A stretch of 64,000 bases of DNA, taken from NCBI GenBank assembly GCA_964511075.1, contig CAZEDM010000005.1, forward strand, positions 208,452 to 272,451, in the 5' to 3' direction. Below, in pieces: positions 54,494-61,836 of this stretch. Origin of the DNA: CAZEDM01 sp964511075. GTDB lineage: Bacteria > Zixibacteria > MSB-5A5 > RBG-16-43-9. Numbering within the stretch: position 1 is the first letter of the stretch; the number at the start of each line of letters is the position of its first letter. Made by a program: the position numbers and the translations under genes. Under the pieces are notes generated by a model. It was not told the origin of the DNA and searched no databases. It saw only the letters and a list, made by a program, of their open reading frames with translations.

Positions 54494-54516
54494 GCATCCC
54501 ACCAAAGGCGGGATGC
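54494..54516 (+). terminator. Hairpin after the tRNA
   Basis: GCATCCC...GGGATGC stem with a nine-base loop, the same module as 4585-4609. It could end the tRNA transcript, although no T run follows. Confidence 0.35.
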
Positions 54517-54570
54517 CCTCCAATACAAATGTATCATTTTTTTATTCAGTATATCTTTTTGGTTTATGGT

Positions 54571-54599
54571 TTGACATTTAAGTATAAAGATTTTATATT
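54571..54599 (+). promoter_or_regulatory. Sigma-70 promoter of the heme-kinase gene
   Basis: Perfect TTGACA at 54571-54576, 17-base spacer, TATATT at 54594-54599; the kinase starts at 54624 with AAGGAG as ribosome site. Confidence 0.75.
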
Positions 54600-54623
54600 A
54601 GGCTCAATTTAAGGAGTTTTCAT

Positions 54624-56183
54624 ATGTGGTATAACCGTTTGGGATTTAAGCTGATCTTGTTCGTGGGGGCGATTCTGGTTATAACCTTGGGAGTTTTTGC
54701 CTATGTGAGCATAAACTCCCAGAAAAGTCAGTTGACAGCTGAGGTTCTGCGGGGGGCTAACCGCATCAGCGAGACGATTAAAAGAAGCACCCGTTATGAT
54801 ATGCTGAAATATGAGACCGAGGACGTGCTTAAGATCATAGAAACTATTGGCGAGCAGGAAGGGATCGAGAAGATCAGGATTTTCAATAAAGAGGGGGCAA
54901 TAATGTATTCCTCGGATGAGAAAGAGATCGGCACTATGGTGGATAAAAAGGCTGAAGCCTGTTATACCTGTCATGCCGCAGAAAAGCCTCTGGAAAAGCT
55001 GCCTATCCCTGAGCGTAATCGGATCTATAAAACCAGAGAGGGACACAGGGTTTTAGGGGTGATTGACCCCATCTATAATGAAGAGGACTGTTACACCGCA
55101 GCCTGCCATGAGCATCCTCCCACGCAGAAGGTTCTGGGGGTTCTGGATATTGGGATGTCCCTGACAGATGTGGACAAGAAAATAGAGGGGAACCAGAACA
55201 AGATGCTGGCTTTTGCGGTGCTGGTTTTCCTGGTGATCTCCGGGACAATCGGGATTTTTGTCCAGAGGTCTGTCAGCCGTCCGGTGAGAGCCCTGGTAAA
55301 TGAGACCAAAAAAATTGCTGCTGGCGACTTAAATCATACCTTGAAAATAGATTCCAGGGATGAGATAGGTGAGCTGGCTAACTCCTTTAACCGGATGACC
55401 AAGGATCTGGAGGAGGCTCAAAAGGAGTTAAAGGAATGGAGCAAGGTCTTGGAGAAAAGAGTGGAGGAAAGGAGCCAGGAGTTGAAGAATACCCAGGAAC
55501 AGCTGATCCAGTCAGAGAAGCTGGCCTCCCTGGGTAAGTTAGCTGCCGGCGTGGCACACGAGATAAATAATCCCTTAACCGGTATCCTGACTTATGGCTC
55601 CCTGCTTTTAAAGGAGCATAACGATAATCCGCAGATGAAAGAGGACCTGGAGGTGATAGTCAACGAGACCACACGCTGTCGCAAGATCGTAAAGGGCCTT
55701 TTGGAGTTCGCCAGACAGACTGAGCCCAGCAAAAGCCCAGCCAACATAAATAGGGTATTGGAGGAGACCCTTTCCCTGCTGGAGAACCAGGCTATCTTTC
55801 ATAATGTCAAAGTGATAAAAAAGCTGAAAGGGGATCTTCCAACCGCCATGGTGGATGTTGACCAGATAAAGCAGGTCTTCGTGAATATAATTCTGAATGC
55901 GGCTGAGGCTATGTCACAGGGAGGAACCCTGACCATAGAATCCGGCCTGGATTCCCAGAAGAGATTCATACAGATAAGCCTCTCCGATACAGGCTGCGGA
56001 ATCTCAGGGGAGAATCTTTCCAAGATATTCGACCCGTTTTTCACCACCAAGAGGTCCGGCAAAGGAACAGGCTTGGGTCTCTCGGTGAGCTACGGGATTA
56101 TCCAGAGACACAAAGGGTTTCTGGAGGTCAAAAGCAGGTTAGGAGAAGGTTCAAGTTTTATAATAAAGTTACCTTTGGAGTGA
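54624..56183 (+). CDS. Sensor histidine kinase with periplasmic c-type heme motifs
   Basis: A 519-residue membrane kinase. TM1 residues about 9-28; periplasmic sensor about 30-192; TM2 about 193-212; HAMP about 215-265; HisKA with His312 in AAGVAHEINNPLTG; HATPase (NAAEAM, DTGCGIS, FTTKRSGKGTGLGLSV). In the periplasmic part are C113-Y-T-C-H117, a standard c-type heme site, and C156-x4-C161-H162, a CX4CH site. So it very likely carries one or two covalent hemes and senses redox state or a gas. It starts at ATG 54624. The downstream NtrC-like gene is its probable partner. Confidence 0.88.
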   Translation: MWYNRLGFKLILFVGAILVITLGVFAYVSINSQKSQLTAEVLRGANRISETIKRSTRYDMLKYETEDVLKIIETIGEQEGIEKIRIFNKEGAIMYSSDEKEIGTMVDKKAEACYTCHAAEKPLEKLPIPERNRIYKTREGHRVLGVIDPIYNEEDCYTAACHEHPPTQKVLGVLDIGMSLTDVDKKIEGNQNKMLAFAVLVFLVISGTIGIFVQRSVSRPVRALVNETKKIAAGDLNHTLKIDSRDEIGELANSFNRMTKDLEEAQKELKEWSKVLEKRVEERSQELKNTQEQLIQSEKLASLGKLAAGVAHEINNPLTGILTYGSLLLKEHNDNPQMKEDLEVIVNETTRCRKIVKGLLEFARQTEPSKSPANINRVLEETLSLLENQAIFHNVKVIKKLKGDLPTAMVDVDQIKQVFVNIILNAAEAMSQGGTLTIESGLDSQKRFIQISLSDTGCGISGENLSKIFDPFFTTKRSGKGTGLGLSVSYGIIQRHKGFLEVKSRLGEGSSFIIKLPLE

Positions 56184-56214
56184 TAAATCAGAAAAAGGAG
56201 ATTAAAAACAGGAA

Positions 56215-57621
56215 ATGGCAAAAGGTAAGATCTTAGTGGTGGACGATGAGCTGGTGGTCTGTAAAAGCGTGCAGAGGATACTTTCGCCGGAAGGGTATGA
56301 GGTGGAAACGGCTCTTTCAGGACAGGAGGCTTTAGAGAGGCTGGGACAGGAATCGTTTGATCTGGTGATAACCGATCTGAAGATGCCAGGCATGGACGGG
56401 ATGGAACTTTTATCCAAGATTAAGGAGAAAGACCCGGAGATGATCATTATAATGATCACCGGATATTCCACTGTCCAGACCGCTGTCCAGGCTATGAAGA
56501 TGGGTGCCCTGGATTACATCCCCAAACCCTTTACTCCTGAAGAGCTTATTGTGGTGGTGGAGAAAGCCCTGGATAAAAAAAAACTGATTTTTGAAAATAT
56601 CTACCTGCGAAAGGAGTTAGAGGCTAAGTATTCCTTCGAAAACATCGTGGGTAATAGCCCTAACATGCAGGAGGTTTTCAAATTCATTCGCAAGGTCGCT
56701 CCTGCAGATAGCACCGTATTGGTCTACGGAGAAAGCGGCACCGGTAAGGAACTGATCGCCAGGGCTATTCATTTCAACAGCCCCAGAAAAAATAAACCCT
56801 TTTTCCCGGTAGATTGTAGTGTCCTATCCCAGGACCTTTTAGAAAGCGAGCTTTTTGGCCATGTCAAAGGCTCGTTCACCGGAGCAATTGTTACCAAACC
56901 GGGTATCTTTGAGGTGGCAGATGGCGGTTCGGTCTTCTTGGATGAGATAGGTGATATCAATCCGGTGATCCAGGGTAAGCTTCTAAGGGTTATCCAGGAA
57001 CAGGAGTTCCTTCCGGTAGGAGGGGTGCAACCCAAAAAAGTAGATCTGCGCTTCATCGTGGCTACCAATAAAAATCTGGAAAACCTGGTCAGTCAAAAAA
57101 GGTTCAGGGACGATCTCTATTACAGGTTAAATGTTGTCTCCATCACTGTCCCTCCTCTAAGGGAGAGAAAGGATGACATCCCGATTTTGGCGTATCATTT
57201 TCTGAAGAAGTTCACCAAGGAAATGGACAAGGATATCAAGAGCATCTCGGTGGAGGCGATGAACAAGCTGGTAAGCTATGAATGGCCCGGCAATGTGAGA
57301 CAATTGGAAAACGTGATGGAGAGAGCGGTGGTTATGGCTGAGGGCCAGGCTGTTGTCTCAGAATATCTTCCAGCCTCCATTTTGGGAAAAGGTGCAGAGA
57401 TTGATACCCAGATTCCGAAGACCTCGCAGGAGCTCAAAAAGATGAAGAAGTATCTGAGGGAGAGTGCAGTGGAGAACGTGGAGAGGATGTTTGTTCTGGA
57501 GGCTTTAAATCGGAATGACTGGAATGTTACCAACTCTTCCAGGGAAGTAGGTATGCAGAGGACTAACTTTCAGGCTCTTATGAGAAAATACAATATAAGA
57601 GTCAGAGATAATGACGAATAA
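56215..57621 (+). CDS. Sigma-54-dependent response regulator, NtrC family
   Basis: A 468-residue activator: receiver with the phospho-acceptor Asp54 (DLVITDLKMPG) and Lys in KPFT; AAA+ domain with Walker A GESGTGKE (from Gly172), Walker B FLDEIGD and the sigma-54 contact loop GSFTGA (219-224, usual form GAFTGA); C-terminal Fis-type HTH (residues about 425-465). It begins 31 bases after the heme-kinase gene. Phosphorylated by that kinase, it should activate the -24/-12 promoter at 57830. The Ala-to-Ser change in the loop also occurs in some functional activators. Confidence 0.93.
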   Translation: MAKGKILVVDDELVVCKSVQRILSPEGYEVETALSGQEALERLGQESFDLVITDLKMPGMDGMELLSKIKEKDPEMIIIMITGYSTVQTAVQAMKMGALDYIPKPFTPEELIVVVEKALDKKKLIFENIYLRKELEAKYSFENIVGNSPNMQEVFKFIRKVAPADSTVLVYGESGTGKELIARAIHFNSPRKNKPFFPVDCSVLSQDLLESELFGHVKGSFTGAIVTKPGIFEVADGGSVFLDEIGDINPVIQGKLLRVIQEQEFLPVGGVQPKKVDLRFIVATNKNLENLVSQKRFRDDLYYRLNVVSITVPPLRERKDDIPILAYHFLKKFTKEMDKDIKSISVEAMNKLVSYEWPGNVRQLENVMERAVVMAEGQAVVSEYLPASILGKGAEIDTQIPKTSQELKKMKKYLRESAVENVERMFVLEALNRNDWNVTNSSREVGMQRTNFQALMRKYNIRVRDNDE

Positions 57622-57702
57622 GAAAATTATACACTACAGATTTATCTTATACATACAATCCAAATCTTAACTCAATATTATTTATAATCTTAACTATATT
57701 GT

Positions 57703-57723
57703 TTGTATATTTAAAATATACAA
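57703..57723. promoter_or_regulatory. Perfect 21-base palindrome, putative NtrC-type enhancer
   Basis: Arms TTGTATATTT and AAATATACAA around one A. The centre is about 118 bases upstream of the -24 element, within the usual range of an enhancer for a sigma-54 activator. It lies in an unusually AT-rich 200-base stretch. Confidence 0.6.
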
Positions 57724-57829
57724 TAAATACCTCTTTTGGTTGCCTCTGACTAAAATTAAGCTCATCAATAAAATTAAGTTATTATAATACAATGACTTAA
57801 TCTAATACTTTGTTATTGTACATTTTTTT

Positions 57830-57845
57830 TGGCATATCGATTGCT
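57830..57845 (+). promoter_or_regulatory. Sigma-54 promoter (-24/-12)
   Basis: TGGCATATCGATTGCT: GG at 57831-57832 and GC at 57843-57844 with exactly ten bases between, matching TGGCA-N6-TTGC. It precedes the gene at 57898 by about 50 bases, so start near 57856 is expected. Confidence 0.75.
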
Positions 57846-57897
57846 GTTTAAAATTGTGAAAAAAGTAACAAACTCCAGACAGGAGGAGGTAGCTAAG

Positions 57898-58587
57898 ATG
57901 AAGAACAGAAGAAACATACTGGTGATAGACGATGAGCCAATCGTCTTAGATAGCTGTCGAAGGATATTAAATCAGGAGGGGTATGAGGTAAGGGGAGCTT
58001 CGAATGGCAGAGAGGGGTTGAAAAAGATCGAGGAGGATAAATATGATGCGGTTTTAGTGGACTGGAAACTTCCGGAGATAGATGGTATGGAGGTCTTGAG
58101 GATTATTAAAAAGAACCATCCGGATATAATCGTGGTAATGATCACAGGCTATCCGTCGGTCGAATCTGCTGTGAAGGCGATGAAGTTAGGGGTATCTGAT
58201 TATGTCTCCAAGCCCTTTGCTCCGGAAGAGCTCAAGGAGGTTTTAATCAAGGCTATAGAGAGCTCGGTTATATCGAAGAAAGATAGATCGAAGCCCGAGT
58301 CACCAATCCAGGCTGAAGCAGAGAAGATCATCGCAGGGGATGAAAACTTGCCCGAGGAAGAAACTGAGAAAACCAGACCTCAGAATATAATTGAAGAGGA
58401 ATTCATTCCAGAGACCTTAGCTATTTCGGGGACCAAAAGACTGATTACCGCAATTATCTCGGTTCCCAAGTTCTTATGGAGTGCTGTTCTTTCAAGACTT
58501 TTCTTCATTGCTCTTCTGCCCATCGGGCTGGTGACTATAATCGCAGGGGTTTTCAAGGCTGCTTTCCGCAAAAAATCCCTGAACTAA
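57898..58587 (+). CDS. Receiver-domain protein with C-terminal membrane anchor
   Basis: A 229-residue protein. Residues about 5-120 are a CheY-like receiver: IDDEPIV, the phospho-acceptor Asp in VLVDWKLPEIDG, VMITGYPS and SKPFA with the Lys. A charged linker (about 125-190) follows and the C-terminus is a membrane helix, LFFIALLPIGLVTIIAGVF, with a basic tail. There is no output DNA-binding or enzymatic domain. It is the first gene after the sigma-54 promoter, with AGGAGGAG before ATG 57898. It may hold a phosphorylated receiver at the membrane next to the redox complex. Confidence 0.8.
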   Translation: MKNRRNILVIDDEPIVLDSCRRILNQEGYEVRGASNGREGLKKIEEDKYDAVLVDWKLPEIDGMEVLRIIKKNHPDIIVVMITGYPSVESAVKAMKLGVSDYVSKPFAPEELKEVLIKAIESSVISKKDRSKPESPIQAEAEKIIAGDENLPEEETEKTRPQNIIEEEFIPETLAISGTKRLITAIISVPKFLWSAVLSRLFFIALLPIGLVTIIAGVFKAAFRKKSLN

Positions 58588-58613
58588 GGATCAAACAGAG
58601 GAGTTTTGACCAA

Positions 58614-58664
58614 ATGAGCATCAGTGAAAAAAATGATGACAAAGAGGAGGAGTTAAAATGGTAG
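58614..58664 (+). CDS. Possible 16-residue coupling peptide
   Basis: MSISEKNDDKEEELKW, with AGAGGAG before the ATG; its stop overlaps the start of the next gene. It could couple translation, or be chance. The GAGGAG inside it is the ribosome site of the next gene. Confidence 0.3.
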   Translation: MSISEKNDDKEEELKW

Positions 58665-59188
58665 CCTTATTAGTAGCAGTAACTTTCGTAGCAGCAATAG
58701 TGATTGATAGTCTGATCAGGAGGGGCAAAGAGACAAAGGAGACTATGGAGTTAACCTCTTTTGCTGAGCCGGCTGCTAAGCCTTTACCAAATGTATTAGT
58801 GGTGGATGATGAAAACATCGTATGCAACAGCTGCAAGAGAATCTTAACCCAGAGAGGCTACAATGTGGATGTGGCTTTATCCGGAGAGGAGGCCTTAAAC
58901 AAGGTTAAAGGGAAGGGGTTCGATGTGGTGATCACCGATTGGAAGATGGAAGGTATGGACGGGGTTGAGGTAGCTAAAAGGATAAAAAATGAGAATCCCA
59001 GGATAGCAGTTGTAATGATAACCGGTTATCCTTCCGTGGAAACTTCCATCCAGGCCATGAGGACCGGGATATCCGATTACGTGCCAAAACCCTTTACTCC
59101 CGAGGAGCTCTATGATGCCATGACCAGAGCCTTGGAGAAAAGACGAACGGTTTCAAAAGATCTGGTATTGAACCACGAAGGAGCTTAG
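58658..59188 (+). CDS. Receiver-domain protein with N-terminal membrane anchor
   Basis: A 176-residue protein. An N-terminal membrane helix (residues about 2-18) is followed by RRGKE, a short linker, and a receiver from about residue 45 on: VVDDENIV, phospho-acceptor Asp in VVITDWKMEGMDG, VMITGYPS and VPKPFT. The receiver is close to the one in the preceding gene and to that of the NtrC protein. Here the anchor is N-terminal, so the two proteins present their receivers to the cytosol from opposite ends. No output domain. GAGGAG at 58649 is the ribosome site. Confidence 0.8.
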   Translation: MVALLVAVTFVAAIVIDSLIRRGKETKETMELTSFAEPAAKPLPNVLVVDDENIVCNSCKRILTQRGYNVDVALSGEEALNKVKGKGFDVVITDWKMEGMDGVEVAKRIKNENPRIAVVMITGYPSVETSIQAMRTGISDYVPKPFTPEELYDAMTRALEKRRTVSKDLVLNHEGA

Positions 59189-59301
59189 AACTGAATTTTT
59201 TTCGGGATATTAGTTATAAAGGCATCGCGCTGATAATACAGGTTGTCTTTATAACTTTTTACTAATATATTTTAGCAAAAAGACAAAAAAGGAGTTAAAA
59301 A

Positions 59302-60066
59302 ATGACAAAGCCCAAAGCCCTTTTAATAGACTTTACCCAGTGCATAGGGTGTATGGCTTGTTACCATGCCTGCAAAGAAGCCAATAATCTTCCAGAGACA
59401 GAAGAGATGGAAGAGGACCTTTCAGCCACCAACTATACAGTAGTGAAGGAAAAGGAGGGTGTGTTTTACCGTAGGCTGTGCATGCATTGCAATGAGCCTA
59501 CCTGCGCTTCAGTCTGCCCGGTGAAGGCTTTCGAAAAAATGCCTAATGGGCCGGTTATATACCATGATAAGAAATGCATCGGCTGCCGTTATTGCATTCA
59601 GGCCTGCCCCTTTGCTGTTCCGACTTATGAATGGAAAAGCACCAAGCCCCTGGTCAGAAAATGCACTATGTGTGCAGAAAGACAAAAAGAAGGGAATATA
59701 ACTGCCTGTGCAGAAGCCTGCCCCACAAGAGCTACTACTTTTGGCGACAGAGAAGAACTGCTTGAAGAAGCCCGAAGGAGGATAGCTGAGAACCCGGATC
59801 AATATGTGAATCACATATACGGTGAAAAAGAAGTAGGCGGGACCTCAGTTTTGATGCTGTCCAGCGTTCCCTTTGAGAAGCTCGGATTCAGGACCAACCT
59901 GTTGGAGGAGCCTTTATCTGATCTGACCTGGAAGATCATGTCGAAAATCCCCAATTATGTGGTGGTGAGTGGAGTTTTTCTATATGGGATTTACTGGATC
60001 ATAAATCGCAGGATGGAATTGACTGAATACAGGAAATCTAAGGATAGACATCCGGAGGAGTATTGA
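59302..60066 (+). CDS. Four-cluster ferredoxin with C-terminal anchor, HybA-like
   Basis: A 254-residue electron-transfer subunit. Four [4Fe-4S] Cys groups: CIGCMACYHAC, CMHCNEPTCASVCP, CIGCRYCIQACP and CTMCAERQKEGNITACAEACP, as in DmsB/FdoH/HybA. A single membrane helix lies near residues 218-235 (VVVSGVFLYGIYWII). There is no Tat signal, so it sits on the cytosolic side or depends on a partner. It should carry electrons between a catalytic subunit (not present here) and the HybB-like protein encoded next. It starts at ATG 59302 after AGGAG. Confidence 0.92.
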   Translation: MTKPKALLIDFTQCIGCMACYHACKEANNLPETEEMEEDLSATNYTVVKEKEGVFYRRLCMHCNEPTCASVCPVKAFEKMPNGPVIYHDKKCIGCRYCIQACPFAVPTYEWKSTKPLVRKCTMCAERQKEGNITACAEACPTRATTFGDREELLEEARRRIAENPDQYVNHIYGEKEVGGTSVLMLSSVPFEKLGFRTNLLEEPLSDLTWKIMSKIPNYVVVSGVFLYGIYWIINRRMELTEYRKSKDRHPEEY

Positions 60067-60113
60067 TTTGAGATTAGGGGATATAAGAATTTAAAGTATA
60101 AAAGGAGAATAAA

Positions 60114-61298
60114 ATGAGATTGCCATTTAGGATCACTTTCTGGAAGGTGGTTTTAGTAATAATCTGGGTTCTTGGGATCATAGCCACGATTATTCGTTTC
60201 ACCCAGGGTCTTGGAGCATCCACCAATTTGAGCGATAAATTCCCCTGGGGTTTGTGGATCGGATTTGACATCTTATGCGGTGTCGGTCTGGCTGCTGGCG
60301 GTTTCACCATTGCGGCTATCGTCTATGTATTTCACATAAAGAGATTCTATCCCATCTTAAGACCTACTATCCTGACCGCTTTTTTGGGCTATCTTTTGGT
60401 TATCTTCGCCCTTCTGTTTGACTTGGGTCAGCCCTGGAGAATCTGGCATCTTTTGATATACTGGAATCCCCACTCGGTATTATTCGAGGTTGGGTGGTGC
60501 GTAATGCTCTACACCACGGTTTTGGCTTTGGAGTTCAGTCCCATTGTTTTCGAGCGTTTAGGCTGGGGCACGCCGAAGAAATGGGTGGGTAAGGTCCTTA
60601 TCCCCTTGGTTATTGCAGGTGTTATACTTTCCACTCTTCATCAGTCCTCTCTGGGTTCTCTTTATCTGATAATGCCAGAGAAACTTTATCCTTTCTGGTA
60701 TTCATCCATTATCCCATTTTTATTCTTCTTATCTGCTGTAGCAGTAGGCTGTGCCATGGTGATCTTCGAATCACATTTAAGTTATAGAGCATTCGGACAT
60801 CGTCTCCGAATGGATCTTCTGGCAGACTTAGGCAGAGTAATGCTGGTCACTTTGATAGTATATGCTATCCTTAAGATTCAGGATTTCTCCGGTCGCGGAG
60901 TCTGGTCACATATTTTCGTAAACAGATCCGAGACCTATCTTTTCTGGCTGGAGGCGATTATAGGAATAATAACACCCATTATTCTTTTGACTATCAAGCG
61001 GGTAAGGCTTTCTGAAAAAGGTCTTTACTATGCCTCAATATTTACTATTACCGGATTTTTATTGAACCGGCTCAATGTCAGTGTCACTGGTATGGAGTCA
61101 TCCGCAGGTGTCTCATATTTTCCCTCGTGGATGGAGATATCCATAACCCTGGCTGTTGTAGCTACCGGCTTTTTCATCTTCTCTTTAGCAGTCCGTTACC
61201 TGCCTATTTTTGAACATAAGGAGACAAATTCTAAACTGGAAGGAAGTATCGGACCCTCAGAAGAGAGCCATAGATTAAAGGTGTTGCCAAAAGCTTAA
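60114..61298 (+). CDS. HybB/NrfD-like integral membrane subunit
   Basis: A 394-residue protein with about ten membrane segments. It matches the HybB branch of the NrfD superfamily (PWGLWIGFDILCGVGLAAGG, LFDLGQPWRIWHLL, STLHQSSLGSLYL), which carries electrons from an FeS partner to or from menaquinone. It begins 47 bases after the ferredoxin, and both should be one operon from the sigma-54 promoter. The catalytic hydrogenase or formate dehydrogenase subunit is missing from this window. Confidence 0.93.
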   Translation: MRLPFRITFWKVVLVIIWVLGIIATIIRFTQGLGASTNLSDKFPWGLWIGFDILCGVGLAAGGFTIAAIVYVFHIKRFYPILRPTILTAFLGYLLVIFALLFDLGQPWRIWHLLIYWNPHSVLFEVGWCVMLYTTVLALEFSPIVFERLGWGTPKKWVGKVLIPLVIAGVILSTLHQSSLGSLYLIMPEKLYPFWYSSIIPFLFFLSAVAVGCAMVIFESHLSYRAFGHRLRMDLLADLGRVMLVTLIVYAILKIQDFSGRGVWSHIFVNRSETYLFWLEAIIGIITPIILLTIKRVRLSEKGLYYASIFTITGFLLNRLNVSVTGMESSAGVSYFPSWMEISITLAVVATGFFIFSLAVRYLPIFEHKETNSKLEGSIGPSEESHRLKVLPKA

Positions 61299-61836
61299 AG
61301 TTGAAAAGATCTTAGCCTGATAAACCAGTAAATAAGAATCGAGTTGAGGGAATAAAAATAATAAGAATTGATTAGGATAACAGAGTCTAATGTCAATCGG
61401 AAAAGCTGCTTACGAAAATTAAGGCGTGAAAGGGACGGAAAAGAGTCCTCTCTTGGTATTAATATTGAGAATAGATTCACAAATTTAGGGATTAGATTAA
61501 TAAATTCCTATTCAAAAGGTTCGCAATTTAGATTGATTTAACGCAGATTTCAACTCAGAGTTCTGTTCTTTTAACTGATTTACCTGTTAAAACTTAGTAC
61601 AAAGTCTTTTAAACATCCCCGCAATATTTGCGTTTTTTGATTTTACCTTTACATTTTCTCTAATGGATATCCTCACATCTCCATTTCTTCCAAGGAGTTA
61701 ACGTATCGATAATTTCCTTGTTTGGATTAGAAACTTGGCAGGTTTTTTGGTTAATTTAATGTGAAGCTCCAGAGATTGGATTTTAGGTAAGAAGGGGTAG
61801 ATTTTTGTCTTATTAAAATAGAGAAAGGAGGAACTA
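61299..61836. other. Intergenic region after the redox operon
   Basis: 538 bases without a credible gene. A small hairpin CGCAA-TAT-TTGCG followed by T6 lies at 61620-61638 and may terminate transcription. A near -24/-12 motif around 61736-61751 (TGGCA...TTGGT) lacks the GC at -12. A GAAAGGAGGAACTA ribosome site precedes the last gene. I see no known riboswitch. Confidence 0.5.
61620..61638 (+). terminator. Small hairpin with T6
   Basis: Five-pair stem CGCAA/TTGCG with loop TAT, then TTTTTT. Short stem, so only a possible terminator. Confidence 0.4.

Noticed and set aside
61736..61751. Near sigma-54 motif TGGCA...TTGGT before the last gene
   Set aside because: The -12 element lacks GC, the most conserved part.
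61299..61836. Possible riboswitch in the gap before the last gene
   Set aside because: No conserved core of a known class could be matched by eye.
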